Part shown: positions 58,779-64,000 of the stretch, piece after piece
How positions within the stretch are numbered: position 1 is the stretch's first letter
How the letters are laid out: every line of letters starts with the position of its first letter
Assembly (NCBI GenBank): GCA_000421065.1
Contig: ATWD01000002.1
Location: 372,001-436,000, forward strand
Direction: 5' to 3'
From: Acidobacteriaceae bacterium TAA 166
Lineage (GTDB): Bacteria > Acidobacteriota > Terriglobia > Terriglobales > Acidobacteriaceae
Length of the DNA: 64,000 nucleotides
The notes under the pieces: generated by a model
What the model saw: only the letters and a program-made list of their open reading frames with translations
Databases searched by the model: none
What the model was told of the DNA's origin: nothing
Made by a program: the position numbers and the translations under genes

Positions 58779-60035
58779 CTATTCCTTCCTCAGAGCTTCA
58801 ACCGGCTCAAGCGCGGCGGCCTTGCTGGCCGGATAAATTCCCGCGACGACTCCGCACAGAATCAGCGTCCCCATCGCCATCGCCGCCGACCACGGCACCA
58901 GCCGCGGAGGATCGAATCCCATCTGGTTATTGCCCATAGCCTTGCCCAGAAAGAACATCAGGGAAGCCGCCCCGACGATTCCGATCAGGCCGCTGAACCC
59001 GGTGAGCATCAACCCCTCGAGAAAGAACTGCGTGAGGATGCTGCGATTGGTCGCGCCCAGCGCCTTGCGCAGGCCGATCTCCTTGGTGCGCTCGGTGACG
59101 GTGACCAGCATGATGTTGATGATGCCGACCGCTCCCAGCGCCAGCGTGACCACGCCGACGCCACCCAGAAAGACATCCATCGCGGTAAAGATCAGGCCGA
59201 CCGTGCGTTCGGATTTGATCGTGTCCCACTCCTCGATGGCGTCCTTGACGTGCTCGTCGAAGCCATGACGCTCGGCCAGGATGTGGTGCACCTCGGCCTT
59301 GGCCGTCTCGTTCAGCTCAGGAGTCGACGGCTGGTATTGGATGGAGGTGACGGAGTCGTCCGGGATATTCTCGCCCGTAATGGGGAAGAGCTGCAGCATG
59401 GTCGAAAGCGGAATGTAGAGCCGCTGATTGTCGCCGTCGTTATTTCCGCGGCCGATCTTGTCGGCCACGCCGATCACCTGGAAACGCCCCCCGTTGATCG
59501 TGATGAAGGCACCGAGCGATGGCCGGCCGGGGAAGAGCAGCTTGTTGTTCTTCTGCCCGAGCACCACGACGCGGCGGCGCTCAGCGATATCGGCTGCGCT
59601 CAAAAAGCGTCCCTGCGCGATGGGAGTGTTGCGGATCTGCGAGTAGTTGGCCTGCACTCCGAAGACCGCTCCCCCGGAGCTTGAAAACTCGCTGACTTGT
59701 TTGAGATCGCCGCGATTGATGAAGGCGGTGACGTTGCGAACGTGCTGGGCTTGGGTCTGGATGGCGTCGGCGTCGGAGACCGTGAGCTTGTAGGGGCGCA
59801 TGCCCGTGTGCTGGTTGGGCATGGCGGGAATGGTTCCGGCCCAGGTCATGATGACGTCCTGACCCAACTGCGCCAGGCCTCGGCGTTGACCGGAACGGAA
59901 GCCCTCGCCCAGCCCAATTAAAAGCAGCAGCGAGGCCACCCCCCATGCGATCCCGAACATGGTCAGAAACGAGCGCAGCTTATTGGCTCCGATGGAGCGG
60001 AAGACCTGGGCGAGGATGTCCAGAAGGGCGCGCAT
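58779..60035 (-). CDS. MacB-type ABC transporter permease (FtsX family), first of pair
   Basis: A 418-residue permease. MRALLDILAQVFRSIGANKLRSFLTMFGIAWG leads into the first helix, the MacB core domain follows, and three C-terminal helices end in LEPVEALRKE. The coupling segment RTKEIGLRKALGATNRSIL matches its neighbour, showing the two are paralogues. The frame is open to 60116, but ATG 60035 gives the normal N terminus. The two genes are in tandem. An ATPase partner may be elsewhere, for example the YbbA-like protein at 18153, although that has its own permease. Confidence 0.9.
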   Translation of the reverse strand: MRALLDILAQVFRSIGANKLRSFLTMFGIAWGVASLLLLIGLGEGFRSGQRRGLAQLGQDVIMTWAGTIPAMPNQHTGMRPYKLTVSDADAIQTQAQHVRNVTAFINRGDLKQVSEFSSSGGAVFGVQANYSQIRNTPIAQGRFLSAADIAERRRVVVLGQKNNKLLFPGRPSLGAFITINGGRFQVIGVADKIGRGNNDGDNQRLYIPLSTMLQLFPITGENIPDDSVTSIQYQPSTPELNETAKAEVHHILAERHGFDEHVKDAIEEWDTIKSERTVGLIFTAMDVFLGGVGVVTLALGAVGIINIMLVTVTERTKEIGLRKALGATNRSILTQFFLEGLMLTGFSGLIGIVGAASLMFFLGKAMGNNQMGFDPPRLVPWSAAMAMGTLILCGVVAGIYPASKAAALEPVEALRKE

Positions 60036-60148
60036 GACGATTCTTTGACTACGATATCCCTCTTCCGTTACGCAAATCTTCGAAAAAGAGTTCCGTGAAA
60101 GAACAGCCCATGGCACAAGGCAAACGAAATGCGAAGGCAGCCCGTTCT

Positions 60149-60733
60149 CTAAACGAGATTCTTGGTCAAAGCCGTAGCTTCAGGATCGGCCATGGGGACG
60201 GGGATCGCTCCCAGGCGGCGCAACATCGCCGAGACCGACTCCATCACCCCCCGATCGATAGCCGGGGGATAGAGCAGCTCGACAGCAGCCCCCTTCGCAA
60301 CCGTCCCGCGCATGGCCAGGCAACGGTCGGGCCGGTAGACACAAGAGGCGAGGTCGGTGATGCTGAGCGCCTCGCTCGGCGTCAGAAGGATGGTCTTGGG
60401 AGGGGCCATGCGGTCGATCATGGAGAAGATCTCGAGCTTCGATTCGAGCTCATCGGGAACGAAGTCGACGGCGAGATCGGCCTCGCGTACGGCCTCTTCG
60501 ACGGTCGAGGCAAACTCCAGCGCGCCGAAGCCCCCGCGCAGGCTCAGGTCGGAGTACGCCATCTCGGCCTTGCGCAGGTTCGAGGGCATGACATCTTCGA
60601 TCACCACATAAAATCCCGCGGCCGAACACGCCATGGCAAAGCTGCGCCCCGCCTGCCCGGCCCCGATCACGGCGACGACGTGGATGCCGGAGTCGTCTTG
60701 GGGGGGGCCGTCCAGGTCGAGGCTTGAGGTCAC
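60149..60733 (-). CDS. Hydroxyacyl-CoA dehydrogenase-like protein, Rossmann domain only
   Basis: A 194-residue protein. The NAD-binding loop is VAVIGAGQAGRSFAMACSAAGF, followed by DFVPDELESKLEIFSMIDRMAPPKTILLTPSEALSITDLA, the standard 3-hydroxyacyl-CoA dehydrogenase N-terminal domain with its substrate-side Glu/Ser. The His-containing PxH motif of active enzymes is replaced by MRGTVAKGAAVELL. The C-terminal helical domain that completes the active site is missing. It may bind NAD without dehydrogenase activity, or be a truncated relic. The start is a GTG overlapping the upstream 61-residue gene (GTGA). Confidence 0.75.
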   Translation of the reverse strand: MTSSLDLDGPPQDDSGIHVVAVIGAGQAGRSFAMACSAAGFYVVIEDVMPSNLRKAEMAYSDLSLRGGFGALEFASTVEEAVREADLAVDFVPDELESKLEIFSMIDRMAPPKTILLTPSEALSITDLASCVYRPDRCLAMRGTVAKGAAVELLYPPAIDRGVMESVSAMLRRLGAIPVPMADPEATALTKNLV

Positions 60734-60915
60734 TTCTTTCCTGCCACTGCGGCGATCACCGATTCGTAGCTTGGATCGGCGTGCTTGATGTGCTCCGAAA
60801 CGCGTTGCCGCTCCTCGTCGGTGAGGGAGGGAAGCACGGCGAGGATGCGCCGCAGCGTCACCGAGATATCGTCGACATAGTTCATGGTCCGGATGGCTTC
60901 GCCAGAAAGAGGCAT
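60730..60915 (-). CDS. Small hypothetical protein coupled to the Rossmann gene
   Basis: A 61-residue mostly helical protein (VDDISVTLRRILAVLPSLTDEERQRVSEHIKHADPSYESVIAAV) that I do not recognise. AGGAG lies five bases before the ATG at 60915, and its stop overlaps the start of the dehydrogenase-like gene (GTGA). The coupling suggests a two-protein unit. Confidence 0.6.
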   Translation of the reverse strand: MPLSGEAIRTMNYVDDISVTLRRILAVLPSLTDEERQRVSEHIKHADPSYESVIAAVAGKK

Positions 60916-60970
60916 GGGGGCTCCTGTGTTTGAGTTTCCTGTCCAGTCTAAATGTTCCCGGGCGACTCCG

Positions 60971-62554
60971 TTACGCCCGGGAGGTCTCCGGAGCCGACAG
61001 CACCACGTCGAGCGATTCTCGTTCCGGCGGAACGTATCCATCGCGATCGGTCATCTCCATCAGATCGGCCAGCTGCGTCGCAAAGTCAGGATGAAGCGCA
61101 TTGGAGCCGTAGCGCCAGCTCCAGTTGCCATCGGAAGCAGCAGGCGTGTTCATCCGCGCCTCGCTGCCCAGGTGCAGAACATCCTGCAAGGGAAAGATGC
61201 AGACGTTCGCCACCGAGCGCGCCGCGGTGCGGATCAACGCCCACACCACCTCGCCCTCATGCCGTATGGGCTGCAGGTAGGTCTCAAGGTTTTTCCGCTC
61301 AACCTCGCTCGCGTCGTCCCTCCACCAGCCCAGCGTCGTGTTGTTGTCGTGGGTCCCGCTGTAGACGACCGTGTTGGGAACGAAGTTCTGCGGAAGATGC
61401 AGATGGGCTCCGCGGTCGGAGAAGCCAAACTGCAGCACGCGCATTCCCGGCATGCCGAAGTGCTCCCGCAGCTCATCGACCTCCGGAGTGATCACCCCCA
61501 GGTCTTCGGCAACGAAGGGCAGGGGACCGAAGACCTCCTTCAACCGGGCGAACAGCTCATGCCCTGGAGCCTTCACCCAGACGCCTTTGACCGCGGTCTC
61601 CTCCTCGGCCGGGATTGACCAGAAGGCTTCGAAGCCGCGGAAGTGATCCAGGCGGATGCTGTCGTAGACCGTGAGCGAGCGGCGTACACGCTCCACCCAC
61701 CAGTCGAAGCCGAGCTCTTTGAGCAGATTCCACTTGTAAAGAGGATTGCCCCAGCGCTGCCCGGTCTGGGAAAAGTAGTCAGGGGGAACGCCCGAGACGC
61801 GCACCGGCCTGCCTTTTTCGTCGAGCTCGAAGATCTCCGGGTGGGTCCACACGTCCGCGCTGTCGAAGCTGACGAAGATCGCGACATCGCCCAGAATTCG
61901 AATCTTGTGTTCGTTGCAATAGCTCTTGAGGGCGCACCACTGCTGGTCGAAGAAGAACTGGATCACCTGCTCGATCGCGATCTCGCGGCCGTGCAGCTTC
62001 AGCGCCTCGGCCATCGCCTCGTCGGTGCGGTGAGCGAACCGTTCGGGCCAGTTGTTCCAGCTGGCGTACTCGAACCGCCGGCGCAGCACGGTGAACATCG
62101 CATAATCGGCCAGCCACGCAGTGTTCTTATGGGTGAAGCTCTGAAACCGCGCCATCTCCTGCTCCGGCGCGCGATCGAGGAAGCTCTCGGCGGCCTCGAC
62201 GATCAGGGGAAGTTTCTCGAGCTTCGCGCGTTCGAAGTCGGCTGGGCCATCATGTCCGGCGAGTCCGGCTATCCGTTCGACGGCGAGCCATCCGTCCGCA
62301 GCCAGCCGCTCCAGGCTGATCAGCAGGGGATTGCCCGCGAAGGCCGAGAGCGCCGAGTAAGGAGAGCTGCCATATCCCGTGGGACTGAGCGGCAAGACCT
62401 GCCACAGCCGCTGCTTGGCCGCGATCAGGAAGTCCACAAAGGCATAGGCCGCAGGCCCCATATCGCCTATCCCGCCGTAAGACGGCAGAGAGGTGACGTG
62501 CAACAAGACTCCGGAGAGCCGCTCCTCATCCATCTTCACTACTTCACCGCTCAT
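60971..62554 (-). CDS. malQ: 4-alpha-glucanotransferase (amylomaltase)
   Basis: A 527-residue GH77 enzyme that disproportionates maltodextrins. HVTSLPSYGGIGDMGPAAYAF and LPLSPTGYGSSPYSALSAFAGN open it. The catalytic nucleophile is Asp in SIRLDHFRGFEAFW, the acid/base Glu is in FVAEDLGVITPEV, and the third acidic residue is in YSGTHDNNTTLGWW. Length is typical of the bacterial plant-like type. ATG 62554 follows AGGGG; the frame is open further upstream without support. It is read leftwards towards the small coupled genes, 55 bases before their start. Confidence 0.94.
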   Translation of the reverse strand: MSGEVVKMDEERLSGVLLHVTSLPSYGGIGDMGPAAYAFVDFLIAAKQRLWQVLPLSPTGYGSSPYSALSAFAGNPLLISLERLAADGWLAVERIAGLAGHDGPADFERAKLEKLPLIVEAAESFLDRAPEQEMARFQSFTHKNTAWLADYAMFTVLRRRFEYASWNNWPERFAHRTDEAMAEALKLHGREIAIEQVIQFFFDQQWCALKSYCNEHKIRILGDVAIFVSFDSADVWTHPEIFELDEKGRPVRVSGVPPDYFSQTGQRWGNPLYKWNLLKELGFDWWVERVRRSLTVYDSIRLDHFRGFEAFWSIPAEEETAVKGVWVKAPGHELFARLKEVFGPLPFVAEDLGVITPEVDELREHFGMPGMRVLQFGFSDRGAHLHLPQNFVPNTVVYSGTHDNNTTLGWWRDDASEVERKNLETYLQPIRHEGEVVWALIRTAARSVANVCIFPLQDVLHLGSEARMNTPAASDGNWSWRYGSNALHPDFATQLADLMEMTDRDGYVPPERESLDVVLSAPETSRA

Positions 62555-62781
62555 CTCGCCCCCTATGACCCTTGTCGTTCGGCTCTCGTGACCCCTAACC
62601 CGATCCAAACCTTCCACTTCGAGTGTGACACGTATGATGCGAAAAATCGGACGGACTCTTCGGAGGGGAACGGAAGGTTCTCGATCGATTTACACAGAGC
62701 TCCTGCGAACACCCCCGGCCAGGCGCCAAAGCATCCGAATCTGGCAAGCGGCACTCGAGATCCTCCAGGAGGGATCTTGCC

Positions 62782-62928
62782 ATGACGACGACTCCCCAGA
62801 GATGCGCAAAGCAAGGCTGTGGCTGCATGGCCCAGCCCGGCAGCAAATACTGCTCGACGCGGTGCGAGGACTCCCGCAGCTACACGACGCTGAAGTGCGC
62901 CTGCGGCCATCCGGAATGGTTTCACTGA
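62782..62928 (+). CDS. Cysteine-rich metallothionein-like small protein
   Basis: A 48-residue protein with seven Cys and two C-terminal His: RCAKQGCGC, KYCSTRCED and KCACGHPEWFH. The C-x4-C-x-C...C-x3-C...C-x-C-x-H pattern resembles small zinc- or heavy-metal-binding proteins of the bacterial metallothionein type, and CGHPxC-like endings are common there (here W replaces the last Cys). A strong AGGAGGG lies eight bases before the ATG. It is between malQ and ispH and is likely cytosolic. Metal storage is an inference, since a structural zinc role is equally possible. Confidence 0.65.
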   Translation: MTTTPQRCAKQGCGCMAQPGSKYCSTRCEDSRSYTTLKCACGHPEWFH

Positions 62929-63057
62929 GAGCTTCATAAATTCTGCCGCGAAGGCAAGCCCTTTCACGCCCGAAATCTGCTTGAAATGTCAAGGGATCGG
63001 GGTCTGGAGGCACCTGCGCGGGTTCCCGAAAAGAGGGTTTCAGATCGATTAACGCGG

Positions 63058-63063
63058 TATACT
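63058..63063 (+). promoter_or_regulatory. Candidate -10 element of ispH
   Basis: TATACT ends seven bases before the GTG at 63070, which would place transcription start at or next to the start codon. No clear -35 box or Shine-Dalgarno sequence is visible. If real, ispH mRNA is leaderless. Confidence 0.35.
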
Positions 63064-63069
63064 TATTCG

Positions 63070-64000
63070 GTGACCACTACGACTCTCGACCCCGTTACTA
63101 TCAATGAGAACGGCCCCTCCACCACAACCAAGCGTGTCCTTCTGTTGAAGCCCCGCGGCTTCTGTGCGGGTGTGGTGCGCGCCATCGATATCGTGCGGAT
63201 TGCGCTTGAGACCTTCGGCGCCCCGATCTATGTTCGCAAGGAGATCGTCCACAACAGCTACGTAGTCAATGACCTGGCCAAGAAGGGCGCGATCTTCGTC
63301 AACGAGCTCGATGAGGTTCCCGAGGGAGCGCGCGTCATTTACTCGGCGCACGGCGTCTCGCCGGCGGTTCGGCAGCGCGCCAGGGATCGCGGGTTGAAGG
63401 TGATCGACGCCACCTGCCCGCTGGTCACCAAGGTTCACGTGGAGGCGATCAAGTTCGCCAAGCAAGGCTACTCTCTGGTGCTGGTCGGCCACCGCGATCA
63501 CGAAGAGGTGGAGGGAACCCAGGGCGAGGCTCCGGAGGTTACCCAGGTGGTCTCGACCGTCGAAGAGGTCGAAGCGCTGGTCGTTCCCGATCCCGACAAG
63601 GTGGCGTATCTCACCCAGACGACGCTCTCGCTCGACGAGGCGAAGTACATGATCGATGCGCTCAAGAAGAAGTTCCCCAATATCGCCGGACCGCACGCGC
63701 AGGACATCTGCTACGCGACCGAGAACCGTCAGACGGCCGTGAAGAACGTCGCTCACGGAGCCGACGTCGTCCTGGTGGTGGGATCGCGCAACAGCTCGAA
63801 CTCCAACCGTCTCGTCGAGGTCTCGCAGAACCTCGGAACCAGCTCTTACCTGATCGACAAGGCCGAGGACATTCGGCCCGAGTGGTTGGAGGGAATCTCG
63901 ACCGTCGCCGTAACCGCGGGCGCATCCGCCCCCGAGGTCCTGGTGCAGGATGTCGTCGGTTACCTGCAGAACAAGGGCTACGGCTCGGTCGAAGAGGTTG
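63070..64000 (+). CDS. ispH: 4-hydroxy-3-methylbut-2-enyl diphosphate reductase, 5' part
   Basis: Last enzyme of the MEP pathway (LytB). The visible 310 codons run off the window, lacking only a short C terminus. The first [4Fe-4S] Cys is in LLKPRGFCAGVVRAIDI, the second in VIDATCPLVTKVH, and the third in AQDICYATENRQTAV. His residues are in EIVHNSYVVN and VGHRDHEEVEGT, and the catalytic Glu is in HEEVEG. GSRNSSNSNRLVEVS is the C-terminal domain signature. The start is GTG at 63070 with no Shine-Dalgarno sequence. ispG in this window is its pathway partner. Confidence 0.96.
   Translation, partial: MTTTTLDPVTINENGPSTTTKRVLLLKPRGFCAGVVRAIDIVRIALETFGAPIYVRKEIVHNSYVVNDLAKKGAIFVNELDEVPEGARVIYSAHGVSPAVRQRARDRGLKVIDATCPLVTKVHVEAIKFAKQGYSLVLVGHRDHEEVEGTQGEAPEVTQVVSTVEEVEALVVPDPDKVAYLTQTTLSLDEAKYMIDALKKKFPNIAGPHAQDICYATENRQTAVKNVAHGADVVLVVGSRNSSNSNRLVEVSQNLGTSSYLIDKAEDIRPEWLEGISTVAVTAGASAPEVLVQDVVGYLQNKGYGSVEEV

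Noticed and set aside
62563..62967. 134-codon minus-strand frame between malQ and ispH
   Set aside because: It is antisense to the cysteine-rich gene, which has a strong ribosome binding site and a meaningful motif.

Overview
This 64 kb window is high-GC bacterial chromosome, most likely from Acidobacteriota (Terriglobales/Acidobacteriaceae, for example a Granulicella, Edaphobacter or Terriglobus relative). The assignment is an inference from the gene types: a VWFA-related secreted protein, a PEP-CTERM protein, an RHS protein with the core variant common in that group, HpnB-like glycosyltransferases, and intergenic spacers rich in short hairpins.

Region 1 (1-31.3 kb) is ordinary chromosome. 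It starts with the end of a glycosyltransferase followed by gmd and fcl (GDP-fucose synthesis). Next come secreted or small proteins (VWFA, VOC, CAP) and a dienelactone hydrolase. A sugar-acid cluster follows: a LarA-family protein, tagaturonate epimerase UxaE, gluconokinase and an SDR dehydrogenase, with a PEP-CTERM gene inserted. Then a HAD phosphatase, a TlpA-like lipoprotein, a glycosyltransferase, two tandem 6-pyruvoyl-tetrahydropterin synthase paralogues with folE, and truB. A divergent SGNH hydrolase / ABC ATPase / FtsX-like permease block resembles E. coli tesA-ybbA-ybbP. The Leloir genes galK-galT with manA, an IclR regulator, pgi, an MFS transporter, a second glycosyltransferase and ispG complete the region.

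Region 2 (about 31.36-50.0 kb) is an 18.6 kb integrative element in the 3' end of a tRNA-Arg(CCT) gene. It is bounded by 49-bp direct repeats (48/49 identical). It carries a tyrosine integrase at the right end, excisionase-like helix-turn-helix proteins, and a leftward operon with a prim-pol primase and a RecA-like ATPase (apparently split by a frameshift). The same operon holds a phage tail tape-measure protein with no other virion gene. The accessory part has a 1736-residue secreted RHS protein with an overlapping immunity-like gene, a short ribbon-helix-helix-like gene and two orphan single-pass membrane proteins. By eye the accessory half is poorer in G+C than the host flanks.

Region 3 (50.1-64 kb) is chromosome again: a PpiD/SurA-like foldase, recN, an ABC exporter, an alpha/beta hydrolase overlapping it tail to tail, two MacB-type permeases, a Rossmann-only hydroxyacyl-CoA dehydrogenase-like protein, malQ, an unlisted-size 48-residue cysteine-rich metallothionein-like protein and the 5' part of ispH. 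Two about 180-bp self-complementary repeats (13.6 kb and 52.4 kb) plus two fragments form a dispersed palindromic family.

The strongest candidates for something undescribed are the tRNA-Arg element with its lone tape-measure gene beside replication genes (possibly a phage satellite or a heavily decayed prophage) and its RHS toxin/immunity-like cargo. The tRNA gene itself has an apparent swap of the conserved G19-C56 tertiary pair.
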